DNA of 64,000 bases from Prorocentrum cordatum (taxonomy: Eukaryota > Sar > Dinophyceae > Prorocentrales > Prorocentraceae). Location of the stretch: NCBI GenBank assembly GCA_963575745.1, contig CAUYUJ010021060.1:493245-557244 (forward strand). The letters run 5' to 3'. The notes beneath the pieces are model-generated. The model was not told where the DNA came from, did not search any database, and worked only from the letters and a program-made list of their open reading frames with translations. How positions within the stretch are numbered: position 1 is the first letter of the stretch; every line of letters begins with the position of its first letter. The translations under genes were made by a program, and so were the position numbers. Positions 1-9,500 of the stretch are shown piece by piece.

Positions 1-290
1 CAGCCCAGTTGCCACGGGAACTCGCGCCTCCCCCGGGCCTGGCTGGCGCGCCGTGGGGGTGGAGTTCCGCTGTGGCAGACGGTCCAGAAATCCAGCCAGC
101 AGTGACAGGAATATGCCCGACAGTGGGGTGAGAGTTCTGGTGCCGCGAGCTGTGGGTGATGGCGCTACAGGTGGCGCGGATAGTCGTGGCGCACCACGAC
201 CATCCCGAGAGGCCTCCGACTGTCTGGCGACATGACCCTGTGGCACCCATTCGCGGTACCCGCCATGAGTGGTGAAAGTTTCATTTCCAG

Positions 291-433
291 GAAGTCGGGA
301 GGCGACCACAGTGGACCAGCTGCAAGGCAAGAGTGTCAGCCTGGAGAACCAGACGTATCAGGGGACGCAGCGGGCCATCGCAGCTACCGCGGAAGGCCCG
401 CCCGAGTCGAAGTTGCGCCCTCGTCTGGATTAG
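291..433 (+). CDS. possible terminal exon, unknown protein
   Basis: About 47 codons read from a possible AG acceptor at 289-290 to a TAG at 431-433. The peptide contains TTVDQLQGKSVSLENQ and has the mixed composition of real protein, unlike the low-complexity frames around it. A second open piece at 132-275 (another frame, containing LQVARIVVAHHDHPERPP) also looks protein-like, but the two cannot be joined in frame by the short gap between them. I recognise no family. It could be the 3' end of a gene that starts outside the window, or a retroelement scrap. Confidence 0.2.
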
Positions 434-486
434 GAGGAGGAGGAGGAGGAGGAGGAGGAGGAGGAGGAGGAGGAGGAGGAGGAGGA
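432..486. repeat. (GGA)n microsatellite
   Basis: About 18 perfect GGA units, directly after the stop of the possible exon. The poly-Gly, poly-Arg and poly-Leu frames across it are by-products of the repeat. Confidence 0.95.
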
Positions 487-653
487 CCCGAGCTGATGGC
501 CACGAGCGGCGCTCGCCTGAGCCTGTCAGCGCTGAGGCCCCGGCCAGCACACGCGACAGCGTTCCGGAGGGCCAGCAGCCGGCTCGAGGCCCCCGCCGCC
601 GGCCGCGGGGAGCCGGCCGCGAGTCAGCCTGCGTGATGCCGCCGAGGTCAGTG

Positions 654-698
654 CTTTCCCGATCCCTCCTGTGGTCACTACAGGAGGGATCGGGAAAG
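654..698. repeat. perfect 19-bp inverted repeat (hairpin)
   Basis: The arm 654-672 (CTTTCCCGATCCCTCCTGT) is exactly complementary to 680-698, around a 7-nt loop. It is an isolated stem with no T-run behind it, so a terminator is unlikely. It may be the trace of a small foldback element. Confidence 0.9.
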
Positions 699-1869
699 TA
701 TTAGCCGCGGGATAGGGTTCGGACTCACCATGACGTTCGCACGTCACGTTTTCGAACAACACAAAAAACGGTTCAAAAACACAAAAGCACGATTCATGAT
801 TTCTATGAAATTGAAGCTTTGACGGTGCTGACGAGATGCCTCACTGTGGTGAGGGTGGCGCGACTGCGGCCCATGGCGTCTGTGAGGATTCCAGCTGGAC
901 AGTGGGACACCAGAACTGACAGCCGCTTGAGCCTGACAGATGGTGCCGACCAGTGCCAGTTCGAGCGTGATGTCAGATCGGGGCACCTGTTGAGCACTGT
1001 GCCCTGAGCCAGCCTGTCTGTGGCCAGAATGCGCACTTGTATAGCCCCAGCCGCCAGTGGACGCTGGTGGGTGAGAGATGCACCTGAGTTCCCTGAAAAA
1101 GACCATGGGGGCGTCCACGTAGGCAATAGAACCCTTCGTGCCGCTCTCAGATCCAGATAAGAAATGCGCCTTGGGTTCTAGAGAACCCCTGCAGTAACAT
1201 GCTCTGGAAAATACCCGCCCATCCGCAGGCTATCGTTTCAGAGGGCCTCCCTTAGTATCGTGGTCGATTTTTACAGCTACGGTGCCACGTGGCGCAAACG
1301 GACCCTCTTCGTTTCCGGCACTGTTAAACCAATCGAATTATTTGGCCCACACCCACCTGACGTGTTCCTTGGACTTGGGTGGCTGAACCCTGCCGTCGTC
1401 GCCTGTATACAGCCTTCGCACACGTGTTTCGATAGGTCCTCTCTAGCAAGCATTCTTGATTTGGGATGATACGAGAGTTTTTGTGCCAGATCTGATGAAC
1501 ATGTGCTGGACCACACTCTGACACGACCCTAGTGCTCTCCTCGCCCGTCCTTCTGCTCCAGCGCCGTGTTTCTCGAGACATGCTTTTGCGCATGAGAAAT
1601 ATTTTGACATGAGGATGCTTACGCGTGATTGCCTTTTTCCCGGCCTGTCGATCAATGCTCTGTATCCTCCCGCCTTCTGGCTTTTAAGTGTGCCCGTGGC
1701 CTGCCCTACCGCATTGGGTATTCTATTCTTTTCACTCAAGCGAGTTTACGTGGCAGATTTGCTGACAGTGTGCTTGAGCACCCTGGCACGACCCTGGTGC
1801 TCTTCTCGGCTGGACTTGTTTCTCGATATTTGTTTTCTGCGGAGGAAAAGAGAGGCGCCTTCGACACAC
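699..1869. other. no recognisable feature
   Basis: Unique-looking sequence. Open frames are short, and none has a motif or composition I can support as coding. Confidence 0.6.
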
Positions 1870-2110
1870 GTGATTCATTTTGGCCTCTTCGGGCCTTTTG
1901 GAAGTCCTCTTGGAGGTCTCTTGGGCCGTCTTGTGGGCCGTCTTGGGCGATCTTGACGCCGTCTTGGGCTACCTTGGGGGCTTCTCGGCCTGTCTTGGAG
2001 ACATCTTATGACCATCTTGGGTTCTCACGGGGCCATCGTAGCCGTTTTGGAAACCATCTTGGCCGTTCTGGAGGCCATCCTGGGGCCGTCTGGAGCCGGA
2101 AGACTGACGA
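1870..2110 (+). repeat. CTTGG repeat with 10-11 bp spacing
   Basis: A degenerate CTTGGGC/CTTGGGG motif recurs at starts 1909, 1920, 1930, 1942, 1952, 1963, 1973, 1984, 1994, 2005 and 2016, a mean spacing of about 10.7 bp. The same motif family recurs at many other places in the window. The long frame over it (1629-2513) reads as low-complexity Gly/Leu/Ser and is not taken as a gene. Confidence 0.8.
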
Positions 2111-2299
2111 CATGAGAAGTTTACGTGTCTTCCGGGGCGGACAGACCGACAGAGTGTACCTTTTCCGGTTGGTGGCGGGTTGGGCCGAGACCCCATTTGG
2201 GAACCTTTTAACGAACCGAAGTCATTCAAAAGTTCAGCACGCCGTGCACCGCTTTCGGCAAATACTGTCACCGTGCCCCCGCCACCGTGCCTGGGAGTC

Positions 2300-2400
2300 T
2301 GCTGGGAGTTCTGCTGGGGGCCTGCTGGAGGCCTCTTTGGAGCCTCCTGGGGGCCTCTTGGAGGTCTCTCGAGGGCCTCCTGGGGGCTTCCAGATTTTCA
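2300..2400 (+). repeat. short block of phased CTTGG/CCTCC repeats
   Basis: About nine degenerate units of the same family as 1870-2110, in the same orientation, again about 10-11 bp apart. Confidence 0.6.
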
Positions 2401-3543
2401 ATCACGCGTCCAGGGCCCCGGCCAAAGACACTACCCAAGCCCCAAGAGCGCCGACGAGCGGCCCGTCCTTAAGGTGGGGATCTGTCGCTCTCAAAAAGCG
2501 CTTGCATGTCTGAAGCGAAGATCTGACGGGCCCTGACGGCACTCTAGTGTGTGCCCGAGGCAGGGTGACGGATTCATGCATCCTTATGGAAGTGTCCCTC
2601 TGAGCGCGGGATGTAATGCGTGTGCAACAGAGGTAGGACGAACCCGCTTTTCATGATGGGACCAGCTGAAGTGGAAACGTCCCGCAATGTGATTTCTTGC
2701 TGGGCCGTCCGTCTGCTTCATGAGTACTGCGTGTCAGGGTCGAGTTCATGTCCAGTGTATCGACCAACGTTGGCGCCGACAGTGTCCAGTTGTAACACTG
2801 AAGGCATCATCACGGCAGCGTAAAATGCGGCGATGTCTCGTGAGGTGCGATGCCCGGGCGCAACATGGCGGACCTGAATGCATGGCACGAGTTGGAGACT
2901 ATTGCGCTGCGTGGGGGCGTGGGCGGGTTGGGGGGAGGAGAGGAGAGCCGCGGACACCTCGCGCAACGCCGAAGTGGGATTGCTGGTGTTGGTTGCTCTT
3001 CACGCTCCTGCTCTCGTCCTCTTCCTCCAGTCCCTCAGTGCACCCTCGTGCGATAGCTGCCCGTCTCGACGCTGGGCGCATCCTCACTAGCCCATCCAGA
3101 CACGATGCCCATGAGAGCAGTCTAGCGAGGCGCGGTGGCGCCAACGATGTGAAGAGTTGGATATGGGGTTCAGGGGACAATCTTGGAGACATCGTTGGGC
3201 CATGTCGGGCCGTGGGGCTCCGAGACTGGGGCCTAGCGTGCAGCGTTCGGAGACGATCATCGACAGCCTACTGCAAACCGACGGCTTACGAGCACGACGC
3301 GCCACGGCTCGGCTTGTGCATTCCGCTGCGGGTCCCCACGTCGAGAGAACCAGGATGAGGACCGGCAGCAGAGGCGACTTCAATAGTTCGGTGGGGGCGT
3401 TGGTTAAGGAATGTGCCCAGGAGGCTTCAACCCGTGGAGGATTCCTTATCTGACGAGGGCGGCGGTAAAATCCATAACCACTCCACGATTGGAGGTTCAC
3501 CGTCTTCCAGACCCGGATTCCTTATCCAATGGTTCCAATGTTC
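2401..3543. other. no recognisable feature; LINE target region
   Basis: No domain or repeat recognised. The frame 3157-3453 is open for 98 codons but matches nothing I know. The stretch ends at the target-site duplication of the LINE. Confidence 0.5.
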
Positions 3544-3557
3544 AATACCCTCACCGT
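3544..3557 (+). repeat. 5' target-site duplication of the LINE
   Basis: AATACCCTCACCGT, identical over all 14 bases to 10813-10826. The copies lie exactly at the SL and at the A-tail, as target-primed reverse transcription predicts. A perfect copy implies a recent insertion. Confidence 0.95.
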
Positions 3558-3579
3558 TCCGTAGCCATTTTGGCTCAAG
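3558..3579 (+). other. dinoflagellate spliced-leader relict
   Basis: All 22 bases match the conserved dinoflagellate SL (DCCGUAGCC...GGCUCAAG) with D = T. In these organisms the SL is normally added in trans to mRNA 5' ends, so its presence in genomic DNA exactly at the element boundary marks a reverse-transcribed mature mRNA. It ends in AG followed by G, so the relict can itself serve as a 3' splice acceptor for a further round of trans-splicing. Relict SLs in dinoflagellate genes are an established phenomenon. Confidence 0.97.
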
Positions 3580-3582
3580 GCA

Positions 3583-6500
3583 ATGAACCGTCCCGACGAC
3601 CGCGAGTCTTTCGGGGCGATTTCTGAGCGCGAGGGAGGTTCCGCTTTGAGGCCACCTTCCTTTCCAACTTGCGAGTGCTGCCACCGCAGCACCCTCCAGG
3701 ACCTGCGGGTCACGCCTTCTTCCGAGTCGGTGGGTCCGCCCCCGTCGACTCCTGCCTGCCGCACGCCCGCGGCTGAGCAGCACGCCCGCCCGCTCCAGCG
3801 ATGGGGCCCAAGGCCGTGCCTGGCTTCGTCGTGTGCACGGGCTGCCGCTACCGCTGGAACTTCCGCAAGAACGCGGAGTGCTGGCAGTGTGGGATTGGGC
3901 TGGAGCTGGCGCCCTCGAAGCCTTCGCCCCGCGTCGGGGTCTGGGCGGATGGAGGCGGCGGCGGCTCCCCGCCCGCGCATCGTGGAGGCGGCGGCGGAGG
4001 CTCACCGAGGGATGGCGCCAAGGGCGGCAAGGGCGGCAAAGGCCGAGGTGCAGCCTCCCGTGGCGGCGGAGGCGGTGCAGCCTCCCGTGGCGGCGGCGTC
4101 GGAGGCGCGGGCGGCCGTGGTGGAGGCGCCTTCCCGAAGGCCCCTTGGTCGGCCCTGCCCGAGAGCGAGCTCGACGCGCTCCTCGCCTGCGGGGACCCCG
4201 CCATCGCGGCCAGGCTGCAGGAGGCGGTCCGCGACGCGCGGTGCTTCGTCGCGCCCGCGGCCGCCCCAGCGCCAAAGCCACTCGAGCAGCGGCTGCAGTC
4301 CGCCACGGCGAAGCGGATCAACCTCCAGCGCCAGCTCGACGAGGCGGCGGATGCGCTCGTGGCGGCGGAGGACCACCTCGCCCAGTGCCGCGGCTGGCGC
4401 GACGAGGCTGCGGTCAACCTCACGGAGGCCAAGGAGGAGGAGAACGCCCTCTTGCGCCAGCGGGCCCAGGCGGCTGGCGTTGTGGGCGCACAGCCCGACG
4501 GAGCGAAGCAGCTCACCTTCAACTTCGACGCGGAGTCGTTCGACAACTTCGCGGAGCTGGAGGAGGAGGCGCAGGCCACCCTCAGGCGCCTCTGCGAGGA
4601 AGGGCTCCAGATCATGCAGGGCGCGCAGGCTACGTTCGAGCGCAACTGCCAGGAGCACCAGCAGCGCATCAAGCGCCAGATCGAGGAGGAGGTGGCCAAG
4701 AAGCGCAAGCGCTCCGAGGAGGGGCCTGCAGCAGCCGAGGCCGCTGGCACCCCCGAACAGGGTGCTGCATCCCCGCCTCAACCTTCAGGACAGGCGGCCG
4801 CCCCTGCTGCCGCCGCCGCCCCAGCCGCAGGCGCTGCGCCAGGAGCTGGACCCCCCCCAGCGGCCGCTGTGGAGAGCCGAGCGGCAGACGAGGCGGCCCG
4901 CCAGCGCGCAGCCGACCAGAAGGCCGCTGCGGCGGCCCCTCCACCTGCTGCTGGCGCTGCTGCTGGCAGTGGCCAGACCTGCGGGTAGCACCCTGCTGCC
5001 AGGAGGCGGCCCCGACGGTGCGGCGCCGCCCGCCCCAGTCGGGGCGGAGGAGGCAGAGGCGGCGGAGCCCAGCCGCCCCGAGGCGGCTGCGCCATCGAGA
5101 GGCGGCCTGCACGCCTACCTGGCGGCCAATGAGCAGGCCGACGCCTGGGAAGGGCTTCCCTTCAGAGTGCCGCTGCTGCGCCAGGACCGGCGCTTTGATG
5201 ACGCGCGCCACGACACCAAGTTCGAGGCACTCAGCAGCAGTCCAGAGCCAAGCGCGGCGGCGGACTTGGCTGGGCCCGACCGAAGGACTGGCAGTCCTCA
5301 GCCCAGCCAGGGGCCCATAAGGAATAGTGGGTACCCATTTCAAGTTGACCAGGCTACGGGCGAGGGCGTGAGACCCCCCGAGGTTCGGAGACCCAAGGCG
5401 GCGAGCAGCCGCCCGCCTGGCGGCCGCTCGGCCGCCGCGGCAGTCGTGAAGCCTGCGGCGCAGCCTCAGCCTGGTCGACCGCAGGTCAAGCCCCTCCAGC
5501 TGGCCAAGCTGATCAGGCCAGTGGGAGCGAAGCGAGCCAGCTTCGTAACACTGAACGGCTCGACCTGGACAGAGACGCAGGTAGAGCTGGAGCGGATCCA
5601 GGACGAAGGAGGAGGCGACGACGTCATCCTGGTGCAGGAGACACGCTTCACCTCCAGCCAGAAGGCGACTGACGCCTGCAGCTGGGCCAGGCGCAACTGT
5701 TCCAGCGCTGCCTTCGGCAGCGTCCACAGCACGGGGCAGGCGGCCCAGGCGGTCTCGGCGGGCGTCGGGGTGCTGACGTCAAAGTCTAGGGGCGTGGCGG
5801 CTATCGACCACGACTGGCACCAGCACAGTGCCCGCATCCTGGCCCGACGGGTGGCCTTCGGCGATCTCGTGGTTACGGTGGTCAGCGCCTACCTCGAGCA
5901 CACGACCAGGATGGCTGGCTACAACCTGGAGCTGCTGTCGGACCTCCAGGAGTTCCTGTTCAGCCTCCACGAGCCGTTCATAGTGGGGGCCGACTGGAAT
6001 ATGGACCCCAGCGTGCTCGCCGCCTCTTGGTGGCCACGGGCTGTGGGCGGGGTGGTAGTCGCGCCCGCGACCTTCACCTGCGGCGACCAGATCTACGACT
6101 TCTTCGTGATCTCCACGGCGCTCGCCGGCCTCAGCCCGAAGGTGGAGGTCATCAAGCCCACTACACTGAACCCGCGCGCACCAGTGCGGCTCACGTTCAG
6201 CGAGCTGGGCAGCAACGCCATGGTCTGGGTCCTCAAGACCCCCAGGGTCTTCGAGGTGGGCTCGGAGGTCTCGGCCGAGCAGCGTGAGATATCCCTGCAG
6301 GCGGCGACCCAGATCAGCTGGACAGCCCCCATCACCGACAGAGACGGCACGCCCGATGCGGCGATCAAGGAGTTCTTCGAGGCCGCGGAGCTCCACCTGC
6401 TCGACCAGTTCGGCATCTACGAGGGAGAGAGGTACCAGGGCAGGGCCAAAGGTCCCCGCACCGTCAAGAAGAAGCTGGCGGACCTGCAGCGCACGGAGGC

Positions 6501-9500
6501 TGTCAGAAAGCTCAGCCCCATCACCAAGTGCTGGCTCTGCCTCGGGAGGATCGCCAGGCAGCTCAGGGCGGCTGCTGCGGTCTGCTCACCCCCTGTGGGG
6601 CACGTCGGCTACATCAAGCACCTGGTGCAGGTGGCAAAGAGCTTGGGGCCCAAGTTCGAGCAGGCGGGTTGCACCATGTTCGATGGCTCGAAGCTTGACT
6701 CGCTGATAGACGTGATCCAGGAGCCCACCGAGCAAGGGCAGGCCTTCCTGCAGATGATCGAGATCACGACGGAGAGGCACCGCAAAGAAGACGCCAAGGC
6801 GGCCAGGCTGCGCTGGAAGGACTTCGTGGACGAGGCCTTGGCGAAGGGGGCAAAGGGCGCCCACGCAGTCATAAAGGACCGTGACCAGGTGCTGGACTCG
6901 GTGACCGCGCGCTGCCCCGACAGCCTGCCGCTCCCAGTTGTTGGCCAGCAAGCCCTGGACCAGATCCTCATTGAGTGGAAGGCCCTTTGGAAAGGTGCCG
7001 ACGGGGAGTGCAGGTCCAGACCAGCCGACTGGATCTGCTCTATGGAGCTGCCCCCTATCACGGCGGACGACATCCTCGAGGCGGCGAAATCGTTCCCGAA
7101 GCAGACCGCTCTGGGCTGGGATGCGTTCCACCCGCGGCTGGTCCTCTCCCTGGGCAGGCCCTTCGCCGAGAGGATGGCAGAGGTGCTCGCGGCTTGGGAG
7201 CAGCAGCCGCAGCCCACAGCCTTCTTCACCACGGTGATCGTCTTCCTGGGGAAGCCCGACGGAGGCCGCCGCCCGATCGGCATCATGAGCATGTGGGCGC
7301 GTATCTGGAGCAGGGTGCGCCGCCGCTACTGCGCCAAGTGGGAGGCGGACCACTCGCTCCCCGAGGTCTGGGGCAAGGGCGCGAACACCTGCTGTGACAG
7401 GGCGGCCTACCTCCACAACCTGGGGCTCGCGCTCGCCCGCCAGCTTGGCTTCGAGGCAGCCTCCGTCTACTTCGACATCAGCAAGTTCTACGAGCGGATC
7501 GACCATGACCTTCTGCGCCAGGCCGCGGAGGGCAACGGCTTCAGCGTCGGTCTGCTCAGGGCCCTCTGCGTACTCTACGCTGGGCCGCGCCGCGCCTCGG
7601 CGGACGCCGCCATCAGCGAGCCCATTGAGGTCAGCGGCACCATCATCGCGGGCTGCTCCTGCGCGACGACGCTGGCCAGGCTCATGCTGCACGGCCTCCT
7701 GCTCCAGGCCAGGGCGCTGCTGCCAGTCGGCAGGGTCGTCAACGTCATCGACGACATAGCAGGCCACGGCATCGGGTCGGCAGCGACGCTCAGCCGAACG
7801 ATCGCGAGCTTCGTCAGCGGCGTGGTCGAGATGCTGGCGGACAGGCGGCTGCCCATCAACTGGAAGAAGACGAAGGTCCTGGCCTCCTCGGCGGGCCTCC
7901 AGCGCCGCCTGCAGCGGGAACCCGACTGGCGGCTCGCGGCCGAGGCCTTTGTCTCGGGCCACCGTGACCTCGGCGTCGACGCCACGGCTGGCAGCCACAG
8001 GCGTGTCGCGACTCAGGTCGGTAGAGAGCTCGCGGCGCTGCGGCAGGCCAACAGGCTCCACAAGATCTTCGGGCCTGGCCTTCGGCAGGCAAGGGTCTTG
8101 CGCGCGGGCCCCTCAGCCAAAGCCCTATGGGGCTCGGCCTGCAACGGCATCCCGCCTGGCCGCATGAGAGCCCTGAGGCTGGCAGCGGCCAAGGCGACGG
8201 GCAAACTGGCTCCTGGGGCTGCGCTGGGCTTCCTGCTGCAGTGCTCGCCGCGAGGCTGGCGCCAGGGCCCGCTAGTGGTGGCCGCGGGCTTGGCCGTCCT
8301 AGCGTACACCAGTGTCCGCTGGGCAGGCCAGGCCTCCGCGGCGGCGATCCAGGCCTGCATAGCGGAGAGCGCCAGGATCGTGAGGCTCCAGCGCCCTTGG
8401 GCTGCCGCCAGGGACCCGATCTCGGCCTTGGTGCTCACGCTGCAGGTCATCGGCTGGGGCCTCAGCGACGACGGCGACTCCCTGCAGGACGAGTTCGGCT
8501 GCTGCTACTCCGTCCTTCGGTACTCCCCCGCCTTCCTTGCGGAGAAGGCCAAGGAGGCGGCCAGGAAGGCGGCAGCCTTCCAGGAGTACGACGCCAGGCC
8601 TGATACCCTGTGGCCGTGGCAGCTGCCGCCAAACTGGCGGGCCATCAACCAGCTCCTCGGCGCCGCGCCCACGGAGACGTGGTCCAGCCACCACTGCGGC
8701 TGCCTGCGCAGGCTGGCGTCTCTGTCACTCTGGCCGCAGGCCAGGCTGGCCAAGCGTGGCACCGACATCGACGACCGCTGCCTGCTCTGCGGCGAGGAGA
8801 GCGGGACTCTGGCCCACCGCCACCACAGATGCGCTGCCTGGGAGGGCTGGCGGCGAGATCGCAGGCCAGCCGACTTGAAGCGAGCTGCCGAGCTGGTGAG
8901 CACAATGGGCCACCGCTACGAGGAGCTCTTCTGCCAGGGCCTCTTCGTTGACGCCCAGTACCTGGTGCAGAGGCCGCGCTGGGACCCTCGCTGGGAGCGC
9001 CGCTCGCGTGGCTGGGACGAGGGCGCGCTCGTGGTGCCCGCGGGCTCCCTCGTCTTCACGGACGGCTCCTGCGTCAACAACGACTTCCCGATGGTCAGGA
9101 GCGCGGGCTTGGCAGTGGTGGTTCTCACGCCCGACGGCGAGTGGTTGGCGCAGGCGTGGGGGGCAGTGCCGCCTGCCCTTTTGCCCAGCCAGACGGCGAG
9201 GGCAGGCGAGGACTACGCGGCGGTGGTCGCCCTCACGGACATCGTCGGCCACTGCCATTTCATGATCGACTGCCTCGGCACGGTCGGGGCTTGCAAGGAC
9301 GTGAAGAGGGCGGCGGCCCCGACGGCCCAGTTTGCCCACCTCTGGGCGAGGGTCGGCGACGCCGCCGAGGGGGTGCACGTGAAGCACATCCCCGCCCACC
9401 GTTCTCGGGCGGCTGTCGAGCAGGGCGTACTCTCGGAGGTGGAGCTCTACGGCAACCGCCTCGCGGACCAGCTCGCGAAGGCGGGCGCGGCGCTGCGCGC

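Noticed and set aside
3833-5320. 495-codon frame overlapping ORF1 and ORF2 of the LINE
   Set aside because: Arg/Gly/Pro-rich sequence typical of a shifted frame in GC-rich DNA; the two other frames carry the recognisable domains.
6586-8061. 491-codon minus-strand frame
   Set aside because: Antisense of the RT domain; no motif of its own.
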